Source: Polyangiaceae bacterium (GTDB lineage Bacteria > Myxococcota_A > Polyangia > Polyangiales > Polyangiaceae). From it: a stretch of DNA of 64,000 nucleotides. The position numbers and the translations under genes are program-made. How positions within the stretch are numbered: the stretch's first letter is position 1; each line of letters opens with the position of its first letter. Below the pieces are notes generated by a model, which was not told where the DNA came from, searched no databases, and was given only the letters and a program-made list of their open reading frames with translations. Positions 7,678-16,046 of the stretch are shown here, one piece after another. The stretch lies in NCBI GenBank assembly GCA_015075635.1, contig JABTUA010000002.1, positions 248,001 to 312,000 on the forward strand, given 5' to 3'.

Positions 7678-9276
7678 CTAGCTCCTGCTACGCCGGAGCG
7701 CGAGCGCGCCGAGCGCGCCGAGCGCGAGCGCCGCCCACGCGAACGGCGAGCTCCGCGGCGCCGCGCAGCCACAGCCGCCGTCGTCCGACTCGTCGGCCGC
7801 GCCGGGACCGGAGCCCCCGCCGCCGGCGCTACCGCCGACGCCGCCGTCCCCGGCGGCGCCGAGCTTCAGCCACAGGTGGCTGGTCACGGTGCGGCGGGCG
7901 CCGCCCTCGAGCACCTCGACGCGGTAGCGATCCTCGCCGGAGGCGGGCGCGGTCACCGGCAGCTTCAGCACGAAAGGATCGGAGTCCACCTCCACCTCGG
8001 GCTCGGGGGCGCCGTTCTTCACGAAGCGCGCCGTGTACCCCACGCCCCCGGTGATGGTGGCCGAGAGCTCGCTCTTCGGCGCCGCGATGGTGTCACCGCT
8101 GGGCGCCACGCTGGAGGCGAGCTCGACCATGGGATCGTCGGGGCTCTTCAGCTTGACGACGGTGCGCCCGGACTTCACCGCGTCGATGATGCCCTGCACG
8201 CTGAGCGCCTTGGCGTAGACCATGGTGGTCGGGTTGCCGATGGGGCTCTGCGTGGGGGTCTCGTTCACGCCTGCCTTGTGGTCGTCGCTGCCGCCGAGCG
8301 CGGCCAGGTGGCGTCCCTTGGCGCACAGATCGTCCCAGAACCCGATGGCGCTGTCGGTCAGGATTCCGAACTTCCCGGTGCCGATCTCCACCGCGTCGAT
8401 CTGGTCCACGGGCAAGTCGTGCTCCCAGGCGCAGCCGAGGCAGGCGTCGCCCAGGGCCAGCGTCGGGTGGTTGATCGAGAACAGCGCGCCCTGGGCCTGG
8501 AAGGCCTGGACCGCCGCGCCGATGGAGTTCCCTGGCAGCTCCGTCTTGTCGTCCACGTATTTGGTGGAGCCGATGGCGTTCGCGTGACCCCAGTAGGTCG
8601 TGAACTCGACGCCGGGCAAGAACAAGAAGTCCGAGTGCTTCTTCTGCGCCTCGGCGTAGAAGTCGAGCTGCGACACGGTGTTGTGGTCGCTGACCAGCAC
8701 GAAGTCGAGGCCGCGGCCCTTGGCGAAGGCAGCGATGGCGTCGAGCGGCGGCTCCGCGTCCCCGCTCTCCATGGAGTGCACGTGGAAGTCGCCGGCGTAC
8801 CAGCGCGTCTCGGTCGAGAGCGGAGCCGGCGCGGAATACGGCACTCGGTTGGTCTGCGCGGGCAGCGTGGGCACGTCGCGCAGCGTGACCTTCAGGCTGA
8901 AGCTCGCCGGCTTCACCTTCACCAGCGCCTTGCCGACCACGACCTTCCACTTCCCCGCGGCGATCGGGCCCGGCAGGTACGAGCGCGACGCCGCCTGCTC
9001 GCCGACCACGGCGTTCTCCGTGTTGCCGCCGCCCCAGCCGCGGAAGCCGCCCATTTCGTCCACCAGGCCCCAGTCCAGGATGTTGTCGGGAGAGAGGTCG
9101 TCGTGGGCGATCTCGATCTCCTTGATGCCCGCGGGCACGTCGAACTCCACGAAGAAGTGCCGGAGCTGATCGTCCGGGACGTTGCCCGAGAGGTCGAGCA
9201 CCGTCTCGGCGGCGAGCGCGGGGGTCGAGAGCACCAGGGCGCAGCCGAGCGAAGCGAATCCGAGAGCTGCTCGCAT
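7678..9276 (-). CDS. CehA/McbA-like PHP-domain metallohydrolase with MYXO-CTERM tail
   Basis: A 532-residue secreted protein. Residues 1-22 are a signal peptide ending in ALA. A beta-rich N-terminal domain precedes a PHP domain with its metal ligands (DFHVHSMESG, LVSDHNTVS, LPGVEFTTYWGH, FSINHPTLAL, GGSDDH). Relatives hydrolyse phosphoesters or carbamates. The last 60 residues are a Gly/Ser-rich linker, then DDGGCGCA, a hydrophobic helix and a terminal RRSRS. This is the MYXO-CTERM sorting signal typical of Myxococcota, so the protein is probably anchored at the cell surface. It sits between a Cys-rich lipoprotein gene (14 bases upstream) and the sulfatase-fold gene (12 bases downstream). Confidence 0.85.
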   Translation of the reverse strand: MRAALGFASLGCALVLSTPALAAETVLDLSGNVPDDQLRHFFVEFDVPAGIKEIEIAHDDLSPDNILDWGLVDEMGGFRGWGGGNTENAVVGEQAASRSYLPGPIAAGKWKVVVGKALVKVKPASFSLKVTLRDVPTLPAQTNRVPYSAPAPLSTETRWYAGDFHVHSMESGDAEPPLDAIAAFAKGRGLDFVLVSDHNTVSQLDFYAEAQKKHSDFLFLPGVEFTTYWGHANAIGSTKYVDDKTELPGNSIGAAVQAFQAQGALFSINHPTLALGDACLGCAWEHDLPVDQIDAVEIGTGKFGILTDSAIGFWDDLCAKGRHLAALGGSDDHKAGVNETPTQSPIGNPTTMVYAKALSVQGIIDAVKSGRTVVKLKSPDDPMVELASSVAPSGDTIAAPKSELSATITGGVGYTARFVKNGAPEPEVEVDSDPFVLKLPVTAPASGEDRYRVEVLEGGARRTVTSHLWLKLGAAGDGGVGGSAGGGGSGPGAADESDDGGCGCAAPRSSPFAWAALALGALGALALRRSRS

Positions 9277-9290
9277 CCGCGCAGCTTACC

Positions 9291-10091
9291 TCAAGGGCAG
9301 GCGGCCGGGCAGCCCGAGCAAGGGGCGACGCCGCAGTCGATGACCGGACCCTTGAAGCCGTTGCAGAGCACGTTGCAGGCCTGCGAGCCGCACTTGAGCT
9401 TGGTGTTCTCGCCGCAAGCGTGGTCGTGGCCCTCGCAGGACAAGGTACAAGGGCCCTTGCCGCAGGTGATGTTCGCGTTCTTGCAGGCGTGATCCCCCTT
9501 GCACTGGATCTTGCACTCGGTGGCGTCGCCGCAGTTGATGGTGGCGCCCTCGCAGGCGCCGTTCGCGTTGCACTCGACCTTGCAGATCTGACCGGGTGAG
9601 CACGTGATTGTCTTGTTCTTGCAGGCGTCCGCCGCGGTGCACATCGTGATGCACTCGTTGCCTTGGCACACCGAGCTGCAGCCGTTGGCGCCGGCGCACG
9701 TGGACGAGCAGCCCGGGACGTTTCCCGATTCGCACGCCGTGGCGACCTCGGCGGGCTGACAGACCCCAGAGTCGATGAAGGTGCCCCCTGTGCCGCCGCC
9801 GCTGGTGGTCCCCGCGGTGCCGCCGGTGGCCGCGCTGCCGCCGCTGCCGCCGCCGTCCGCGCCCGCTCCCCCGCCGCTGCCACTCGCGCCACCGGTAGCG
9901 CTGCCGCTGACCCCGGCGCTGCCCCCGGTGCCGGGGAAGCCCCCGACGGAGGGGACGCCGCCCGTAGCGCCGCTGCCCGAGGCGCCTGCCGTACCACCGG
10001 CGCCACCGCTCGCCACTGCGCCGCCGGTCTCCTCGACGCCGCACGCCACCGTGAGCAGGAGCAAGCCCCAGGTTGCCGATACAGCGCGCAC
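9291..10091 (-). CDS. Gly/Ser-linker Cys-rich lipoprotein
   Basis: A 266-residue predicted lipoprotein with core GLLLLTVAC (lipidated Cys about residue 17). About 90 residues of Gly/Ser/Ala/Thr-rich linker follow, then a domain with about 30 cysteines in short repeats of the form CxxxxxxxCxxxxx(I/C)xC, for example ITCSPGQICKVEC and INCGDATECKIQC. The repeats look like stacked beta-strand turns held by disulfides, similar to many Polyangia surface proteins of unknown function. GTG at 10089-10091 is chosen; GTG at 10109-10111 adds LLFLR and is equally possible. It is the first gene of the operon with the PHP and sulfatase-fold genes, which suggests a surface complex. Confidence 0.75.
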   Translation of the reverse strand: MRAVSATWGLLLLTVACGVEETGGAVASGGAGGTAGASGSGATGGVPSVGGFPGTGGSAGVSGSATGGASGSGGGAGADGGGSGGSAATGGTAGTTSGGGTGGTFIDSGVCQPAEVATACESGNVPGCSSTCAGANGCSSVCQGNECITMCTAADACKNKTITCSPGQICKVECNANGACEGATINCGDATECKIQCKGDHACKNANITCGKGPCTLSCEGHDHACGENTKLKCGSQACNVLCNGFKGPVIDCGVAPCSGCPAACP

Positions 10092-10170
10092 TCGTAGAAA
10101 GAGTAGCACAGTGGCCGTCGCGTCCGAAAATGGCCAGACGGCTTCCACGCCACGCGCTATCTCCAAGCGC

Positions 10171-11616
10171 ATGACGCTCGACGACGACGCCTGCTACAGC
10201 GCGCTCGCCAGCCGCGATTGTCGCCTGGACGGAGTCTTCTTCGTCGGGGTCACGACCACGGGTGTCTACTGTAGGCCGGTGTGCCCCGCGCGCACGCCGG
10301 GTAGGAGCCGCTGCGTGTTCTTCGGGAGCGCGGCGCACGCCGAGCGAGCGGGCTTTCGCGCCTGCTTCCGCTGCCGCCCGGAGCTGGCACCGGGCTCGGC
10401 CCCGGTGGACGCCGTGCCGCAGCTCGTGCGCGCCGCCTTGCGCAAGATCGACGCCGGCGCGCTGAACGAACAGAGCGTCGAAGAGCTCGCACGCTCGCTC
10501 GGCGTCAGCGAGCGGCACCTGCATCGCGCGCTGGTGGACGCACTGGGGCTCTCGCCCGTCGAGCTCGCCCAGACTCAGCGCCTCGCCTTGGCCAAGCGCC
10601 TGCTCCACGACTCGTCCCTCGGCATGACCGAGATCGCCTTGGCGGCCGGCTTCGGCAGCGTGCGCCGCTTCAACTCGGCGTTCCGCGGGCGCTTCGGCAA
10701 GCCACCCTCGGCGCTGCGCCGCGGCCCAGAGAGCAGCGCGGCCGGGGCGGGCTCGGTGCGCCTGCGCCTCGATTACCGCCCGCCGCTGGCCTTCACCTCG
10801 CACCTGGGCTTCTTGGCGGCGCGGGCCCTCCCGGGCGTCGAGTTTGTCGAGGGAGAGCGCTATCGCCGGGTCGTACGCATCGGTGACCGAACCGGCTGGC
10901 TCTCCGTGGAGCGCGATCCGACCCGACCGGCCCTCTCGGCCGAGGTGTCGCTCTCGCTCGCCGACAAGCTGCCGGCTGTGGTGGCGGGTCTGCGCCGCCT
11001 GTTCGATCTGGACGCCAAGCCGGAGGAGATCGATCGACGCCTGGTCCGCGACCCGCGACTGTCCCGGTACGTGAAGCGCACGCCGGGCCGGCGGGTACCC
11101 GGGGCATTCGACGGATTCGAGACCGCCGTGCGCGCGGTGCTCGGGCAACAGGTCAGCGTGAAGGGTGCGACCACGGTGGCCGGGCGCCTCGTCGAGCGCT
11201 TCGGTCCGCGCGTCGAGACACCATTCCCCGAGCTCCGTCGCGTCTTCCCGAGCTCCGGGGTGCTGGCGCGCGCTCGCGTCTCGGAGCTCGCTGCGCTGGG
11301 CATGCCCGGGGCGCGAGCCCGTGCGCTGATGGAGCTGGCCCGCGCCGTAGAGGCCGGGCTCGAGCTCTCGCCCGGCGCCGCGCTCGAGCCGACGTTGCGC
11401 GCGCTCGGCGAGCTACCCGGCTTCGGCGACTGGACCACGCAGTACGTCGCGATGCGCACGCTCTCGTGGCCGGACGCCTTTCCAGCCACCGATCTCGGCG
11501 TGCAGAAGGCGCTCGGCACGAAGTCGAAGGCCGCGGCCCTCGCCCTCGCGGAGGCCTGGCGACCGTGGCGCGCCTACGCAACCTTGCACCTGTGGGCAGA
11601 AGGAGCATCCCCATGA
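10171..11616 (+). CDS. Ada metal-binding / AraC / AlkA fusion DNA repair protein
   Basis: A 481-residue three-part protein. Residues 1-72 are the Ada N-terminal zinc domain with its four cysteines (Cys34, Cys38, Cys65, Cys68; GVYCRPVCPAR, FRACFRCRPE). In Ada this site accepts methyl groups from phosphotriesters and turns on transcription. Residues 80-185 are an AraC-type double HTH. Residues 195-481 are AlkA: N-terminal domain, then HhH-GPD with LGQQVSVKGATTVAGRL, LPGFGDWTTQY and catalytic Asp441 (FPATDLGVQKAL). It should sense methylation damage and excise 3-methylpurines. The start ATG is 79 bases from the divergent lipoprotein start. The stop overlaps the ogt start (ATGA), forming a compact adaptive-response operon. 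Confidence 0.92.
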   Translation: MTLDDDACYSALASRDCRLDGVFFVGVTTTGVYCRPVCPARTPGRSRCVFFGSAAHAERAGFRACFRCRPELAPGSAPVDAVPQLVRAALRKIDAGALNEQSVEELARSLGVSERHLHRALVDALGLSPVELAQTQRLALAKRLLHDSSLGMTEIALAAGFGSVRRFNSAFRGRFGKPPSALRRGPESSAAGAGSVRLRLDYRPPLAFTSHLGFLAARALPGVEFVEGERYRRVVRIGDRTGWLSVERDPTRPALSAEVSLSLADKLPAVVAGLRRLFDLDAKPEEIDRRLVRDPRLSRYVKRTPGRRVPGAFDGFETAVRAVLGQQVSVKGATTVAGRLVERFGPRVETPFPELRRVFPSSGVLARARVSELAALGMPGARARALMELARAVEAGLELSPGAALEPTLRALGELPGFGDWTTQYVAMRTLSWPDAFPATDLGVQKALGTKSKAAALALAEAWRPWRAYATLHLWAEGASP

Positions 11617-12062
11617 GATACGAGACCGAGTACCGGAGCCCGATCGGCCCGCTCACCCTCGTCGCCTCCGACGACGCCCTGGTCGAGCTTCGCTTCGGAG
11701 CCTCGACTGCCAGCCACCAGACACCGCTCTTGGCGCAGCTCGGGGCGGAGCTCCACGAGTACTTCGCCGGAACGCGCCAGCGCTTCGATGTCCCGCTCGC
11801 GCCCGAGGGAACGGCCTTTCAGCGCCAGGTCTGGCGCGCGCTCGCCGAGATTCCCCACGGCCAGACCCGGAGCTACGCCGAAATCGCCGCGCGCATCGGC
11901 AGACCGACGGCCACCAGGGCGGTCGGGGCTGCCAACGGTCAAAACCCCATCGCCATTCTGATCCCGTGCCACCGCGTGCTCGGTTCGAACGGCGCGCTGC
12001 GCGGCTACCGCTGGGGGCTCCACCAGAAAGAAGCGCTCTTGGCCCGGGAGCGGCTGGCATAA
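11613..12062 (+). CDS. ogt: Methylated-DNA-[protein]-cysteine S-methyltransferase
   Basis: A 149-residue suicide methyltransferase that removes the alkyl group from O6-methylguanine. The active-site motif IPCHRV is intact (Cys119), preceded by FQRQVWRALAEIPHGQTRSY and RAVGAANGQNP, which form the DNA-binding and asparagine-hinge elements. It is the short Ogt type without a large N-terminal domain. The ATG overlaps the stop codon of the Ada/AlkA fusion by four bases, so translation is probably coupled. The position behind a damage-sensing regulator implies induction by alkylation. Confidence 0.95.
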   Translation: MRYETEYRSPIGPLTLVASDDALVELRFGASTASHQTPLLAQLGAELHEYFAGTRQRFDVPLAPEGTAFQRQVWRALAEIPHGQTRSYAEIAARIGRPTATRAVGAANGQNPIAILIPCHRVLGSNGALRGYRWGLHQKEALLARERLA

Positions 12063-12072
12063 GCTACCTCTC

Positions 12073-12918
12073 GTGCCCCGCCCGTTCCGTGCCTGGGAAG
12101 CCGCGCTCGACCGCCTGGTCGATGACGAGACCAGCGAGCGCATCGAGCGGCTCGCGCCGAACGTCAACGAATACGGCTACGACCGCTGGGGCGCCTCGCC
12201 GGCCGCGACCAAGCGCGCCTTCGCGTTCGTGCGCTTTCTGTACCGCAACTACTTCCGTGTCGAGGTGCATGGCATCGAGCACGTTCCGCCCGGGCGCGTG
12301 CTCCTGATCGGCAACCACAGCGCGCAGCTCGCGTACGACGGCATGTTGGTCGCCGCCGCCATGATCCTGGACGCCGAGCCGCCGCGCTTCCTGCGCGCGA
12401 TGATCGAGCGCTTCTTCGCCGTGCCGCCCTTCGTCAACATGCTGATGACGCGCATGGGCCAGCTGATCGGCCTGCCGGAGAACGCGGAGCGCCTGCTCCA
12501 AGAAGAAGAGGCGGCGGTGTTGGTCTTCCCGGAGGGCGAGCGGGGTGGCGGGAAGGTCTGGAAGGACCGCTACAAGATCATGGGCTTCGGCCAAGGGTTC
12601 TTGCGCCTGGCCATGAAGACCCAGACGCCCGTCGTGCCCTTTGCGTTCATCGGCGGCGAGGAGATGTGCCCCAGCTTCTCGCGCATGAAGCCGGTGGCGC
12701 GCCTCCTGGGCGTGCCCTACGCGCCGCTCACGCCGACCCTGCTCCCGCTGCCGCTGCCCGCGAAGGTCCACATCCTGTTCGGCGAGCCGATGCGCTTCGA
12801 CGGTCGCGGCGACGAGGATGACGACGTGGTCATCCCCAAGGTGCGCCGGGTCGAGGAGCGCGTGAAGCAGCTCATCGACGCGGGGCTCGCCCTCCGAACC
12901 GGGGTGTTCTTCGGATGA
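12073..12918 (+). CDS. Lysophospholipid acyltransferase family protein
   Basis: A 281-residue PlsC-like acyltransferase, expected to transfer an acyl chain to a glycerolipid at the inner membrane face. Visible motifs are LLIGNHSAQLAYDGM (His with an Asp seven residues on, the variant spacing seen in diacylglycerol-acyltransferase-like relatives rather than strict HX4D), VLVFPEGERGGGK (motif III) and TPVVPFAFIGGEE (motif IV). The start is GTG, ten bases after ogt. The stop overlaps the ATG of the next gene (ATGA), so it is coupled to the dehydrogenase-fold gene and the two may work on the same lipid. Confidence 0.85.
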   Translation: MPRPFRAWEAALDRLVDDETSERIERLAPNVNEYGYDRWGASPAATKRAFAFVRFLYRNYFRVEVHGIEHVPPGRVLLIGNHSAQLAYDGMLVAAAMILDAEPPRFLRAMIERFFAVPPFVNMLMTRMGQLIGLPENAERLLQEEEAAVLVFPEGERGGGKVWKDRYKIMGFGQGFLRLAMKTQTPVVPFAFIGGEEMCPSFSRMKPVARLLGVPYAPLTPTLLPLPLPAKVHILFGEPMRFDGRGDEDDDVVIPKVRRVEERVKQLIDAGLALRTGVFFG

Positions 12919-13841
12919 CCGGCCAGAGCGTGGTCGTGACCGGCGCCGCCGGCTCCATCGGCCAGCTCGCCGTGGACCACCTGGCGCGCCGGGGCTTCGT
13001 CGTCCACGCGGTGGACAAGCGCCCGCTCACGCGCCTGCCCAAAGGCGTGGTGGCCCACGTCGCCGACATCAAGAAGCGGGGCTTCGACGACACCTTGCGC
13101 AAGGTCCACCCGGACGCCGTGCTGCACCTGGCCCGGGAGCGGCGCTTCACCGTTTCGGCCGCCGAGCGCTACCGGGTGAACTTCGAGGGCACGACCCGAG
13201 TGTTCGAGCTCGCCATGGCGGCCGGCGTGAAGAAGATCGTCTTCCCGAGCCGCCACACGGTCTACGGCGCCCTGCCGGACAACCCAGGGTTCCTGCTCGA
13301 GGAGCACCCTCCCACGGCAGGCCGCACCTTCCCGGAAATCCAGGACCTGGTCGCCGCGGATCTGTTCGCTTGCGCCATGCTCTGGCGGAACCCGGAGACG
13401 GAGGTCGTGGTGCTCCGCCCCGTGAACGTGCTCGGACCGACGGTGAACACGCTCTTCTCTCGCTACCTCTCGCCCAAGCGGGTGTTCACGGTGGCCGGCT
13501 ACGATCCAGTGCAGCAGGTGCTGCACGAAGACGACCTCGCGGTGGCCTTCGAGTACGCGCTCGAACCGGGGCTCCGGGGCGTGTTCAACGTGACGGGCCC
13601 GGGCGAGGTGCCCTTGCACGTCGTCGTGGAGGAGAGCGGCGCGAGCCGCGTGCCGCTGCCGGAGCCGGTGATCAAGCTGGTGCGCGGACGCCTGGGCTTC
13701 GCGCGCATCCCGCAGGGCGCCCTCGACTTCCTCAAGTTCCCCTGCACCGTGGACGGCACCCGGTTCGCCAAGGCCACGGGCTTCGCCGCACGGCACAATT
13801 TGCGGGAGACCATCCGCTCGATGCGGGCGCGCCGCGTCTAA
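12915..13841 (+). CDS. NAD-dependent epimerase/dehydratase-fold protein lacking YxxxK
   Basis: A 308-residue extended SDR. The N-terminal Rossmann motif is intact (VVVTGAAGSIGQLAV), with DIKKRGFDDTL, a VLHLA strand and the substrate-domain signals VVVLRPVNVLGP and HEDDLAVAFEYAL. The serine strand FPSRHTVYG is present, but the usual Tyr-x-x-x-Lys is missing: the matching helix reads FPEIQDLVAADLFACAM. It may therefore bind nucleotide without classical SDR chemistry, or use other residues. It overlaps the acyltransferase gene by four bases, so a role in lipid or glycolipid processing is inferred. Confidence 0.8.
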   Translation: MTGQSVVVTGAAGSIGQLAVDHLARRGFVVHAVDKRPLTRLPKGVVAHVADIKKRGFDDTLRKVHPDAVLHLARERRFTVSAAERYRVNFEGTTRVFELAMAAGVKKIVFPSRHTVYGALPDNPGFLLEEHPPTAGRTFPEIQDLVAADLFACAMLWRNPETEVVVLRPVNVLGPTVNTLFSRYLSPKRVFTVAGYDPVQQVLHEDDLAVAFEYALEPGLRGVFNVTGPGEVPLHVVVEESGASRVPLPEPVIKLVRGRLGFARIPQGALDFLKFPCTVDGTRFAKATGFAARHNLRETIRSMRARRV

Positions 13842-13917
13842 CCCCGTGATGACGCGTACGGACGTGGAGGTCGGCTGAATCCTTCGGCGCTGCCGTCCGT
13901 CGATCTGCCAAATCGAC

Positions 13918-14124
13918 GTGAAACGCCCCAAGCTCTTCGTCGGCATCTGGAACGACCGCAACGCCTACTTCCCTCACCTGGACGGCGCGAGCGTGATGGT
14001 CTTCGAAGCCCGGGACCTCGGCGCCATCCGCTTCGGGCGGAGCGCCGAGAGCGCCCTCGCGTGGACGCTCTTCCTGTCGCGCCACACCGAGATCCGCGGC
14101 AGCTTCGAGCGCGCCCGGAACTGA
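13918..14124 (+). CDS. Small hypothetical protein, 68 residues
   Basis: Not recognised. The GTG start gives a short soluble protein beginning KRPKLFVGIWNDRNAYFPHL with a central VMVFEARDLGAIRFGR. Its composition is less Ala/Arg-biased than the non-coding frames around it, which supports a real gene. It lies between the SDR-fold gene (77 bases upstream) and the PhoD-like gene on the same strand. No cysteine, signal peptide or membrane segment is present. Confidence 0.45.
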   Translation: MKRPKLFVGIWNDRNAYFPHLDGASVMVFEARDLGAIRFGRSAESALAWTLFLSRHTEIRGSFERARN

Positions 14125-14173
14125 CGCCCGGGTGCGTTGCGAGCCGGCCCCTCGGCGGCTAGGCTGCCGCGCC

Positions 14174-15994
14174 ATGGCTTCACGAATTGCGCGTCGCGAT
14201 TTCCTCGCAGGGCTGGTCATCACGGTCGCCGTCACGCCGCTCGGCTGCGGCTCCGACGACGGGGGCGGCGAAGAGCCCACCAAGTACAGCACCGACCCCG
14301 CGGATCAGGCCGCGGTCTACCCGCAGGGTGTCGCCTCCGGCGATCCCAAGCCCGACAGCGTGGTCCTGTGGACGCGCGCGGTGCCGAAGTCCGGCTCGGG
14401 CCCGGTCCAGGTCATCTGCGAGATCGCCAGCGACGAGGCCTTCTCGAAGATCATAGGCAAGGAGACCGTGAGCGTGGACGAGTCCACCGACTGGACCGTG
14501 CGCATCAAGCCCACCGGGCTCTCGGCCTTCACCAGCTACTACTACCGGTTCAAGGCGGAGAAGACGCAGTCCATCGTCGGCCGGACCAAGACCGCGCCGG
14601 CCGCCGACCAGGACGTGCCGGTGCGCTTCGCGTTCGCCTCCTGCCAGGACTTCATCGGACGCTACTACCACGTGTGGAAGGCCTTCCTGGAGCAGGAGGC
14701 CCCGGTGGACTTCATCGTCTGGCTCGGCGACTACATCTACGAGACGGACGGCGACCCGGACTTCCAGACTCCGGATCCGAACCGCCAGATCGACATCCCC
14801 GACGGCATCGAGATCGTGCCCGGGGTGAAGGCCGCCAAGTCCCTCGAGGACTACCGCGGCCTGTACCGGCAATACCGCAGCGACGAGCACCTACAGAAGG
14901 CCCACGCCTCCTTCCCGTTCATCAGCATCTGGGACGACCACGAGTTCGCCAACGACTCGTGGCAGGACCACGCCACCGACTTCAACGAGAAGAAGGGCGC
15001 CGAGAAGAGCACCGAGCGCCGCGAGAACGCCAACCAGGCCTGGTTCGAGTACCAACCGGCGGACGTGACCTTCGACGCGAACAAGAGCTTCCCCGACGAC
15101 CTGGTCATCTACCGCACGCTCCGCTACGGCAAACACGTCGAGTTGTTCTTGACGGACCAGCGCAGCTACCGCGACGACCACGTCATCCCGGAGGGCGCGC
15201 AGACCACCGACAAGCCGGCGGGCGCCCCGGCAGACGTGCCGACCTACGCCGAAGCCGGCAAGCTCTCGGCCAACCAGGCCCTCGGTTCCCGCAACTTCTG
15301 CAAGAAAGAAGCGTTCGACAAGATCGAGGCGTTCGTGAAGCCGACCATGCTCGGCCAGAAGCAGAAGCAGTGGCTGATCGACGGCATGAAGGCCTCGGAC
15401 GCCAGCTGGAAGATCTGGGGCAACGAGACGCAGCTCCTGCAAATGTGCGCTGATCTGACGCTACCCGGCGTCCCGATCCTGTTCCAGGGCGTGTGGTACC
15501 TGACCGTCGATCAGTGGGATGGCTTCCGCAGCGAGCGCAAGGAGATCCTCGAGGCGCTCTCCGGCGTGGAGAACCTGGTGGTCATCACCGGCGACATCCA
15601 CGCCTTCTACGCCGGGGAGCTGCACCCCGACTTCGACGCACCCGGAGCCAAGCCGGTCGGCGTCGAGTACGTGTGCGCCGGCATCAGCTCCTCGCCCTTC
15701 CAGGAGATCGTCGCCACCCAGGTCTTGGGCCTGGATCCCGACGGCAACTACGGGCTCAAGCCCCTGGCGACGGACAAGGCGAAGTTCGACGAGGTGGTGC
15801 AGAAGTCCAGCCCGCACTACAAGCACGTCGAGGGCTTCGCGCACGGCATCGCCATCATGGATGTCAACGCCGGCACGGACGTCCAGGTGACGTTCTTCGG
15901 CGTGGCCGACGTGAAGTCGAAGGACTTCGACGGCAACGTGAAGATCTCGAAGTACAAGACGGCGTCCGGGACCAACAAGGTCGAGAAGGTCTGA
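14174..15994 (+). CDS. PhoD-like alkaline phosphatase/phosphodiesterase
   Basis: A 606-residue secreted metallophosphoesterase. The N-terminus has a Tat motif (ARRDFLAG) with a hydrophobic core ending in PLGCGSDD, so it is exported folded and may also be lipidated on Cys26. The N-terminal beta domain has YPQGVASGDPKPDSVVLWTR. The catalytic domain has FASCQDF, WLGDYIYE, WDDHEFANDSW, LTDQRSYR, IWGNETQLL and ITGDIHAFYAGEL. These match PhoD, a Ca/Fe phosphodiesterase that releases phosphate from nucleotides and teichoic-acid-like polymers. It appears to be a single-gene unit. A neighbouring pho-box is not obvious. Confidence 0.9.
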   Translation: MASRIARRDFLAGLVITVAVTPLGCGSDDGGGEEPTKYSTDPADQAAVYPQGVASGDPKPDSVVLWTRAVPKSGSGPVQVICEIASDEAFSKIIGKETVSVDESTDWTVRIKPTGLSAFTSYYYRFKAEKTQSIVGRTKTAPAADQDVPVRFAFASCQDFIGRYYHVWKAFLEQEAPVDFIVWLGDYIYETDGDPDFQTPDPNRQIDIPDGIEIVPGVKAAKSLEDYRGLYRQYRSDEHLQKAHASFPFISIWDDHEFANDSWQDHATDFNEKKGAEKSTERRENANQAWFEYQPADVTFDANKSFPDDLVIYRTLRYGKHVELFLTDQRSYRDDHVIPEGAQTTDKPAGAPADVPTYAEAGKLSANQALGSRNFCKKEAFDKIEAFVKPTMLGQKQKQWLIDGMKASDASWKIWGNETQLLQMCADLTLPGVPILFQGVWYLTVDQWDGFRSERKEILEALSGVENLVVITGDIHAFYAGELHPDFDAPGAKPVGVEYVCAGISSSPFQEIVATQVLGLDPDGNYGLKPLATDKAKFDEVVQKSSPHYKHVEGFAHGIAIMDVNAGTDVQVTFFGVADVKSKDFDGNVKISKYKTASGTNKVEKV

Positions 15995-16046
15995 CGCGCT
16001 TCGAGCCGGAGAGAGCTCCACGCCGCGCGAGCTTCAGAGCCGATCG

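Noticed and set aside
6232..9492. Plus-strand open frame of more than 1000 codons
   Set aside because: It is antisense to the sulfatase-fold and PHP genes, has an Arg/Gly/Ala-skewed composition and no domain. High GC leaves such frames open by chance.
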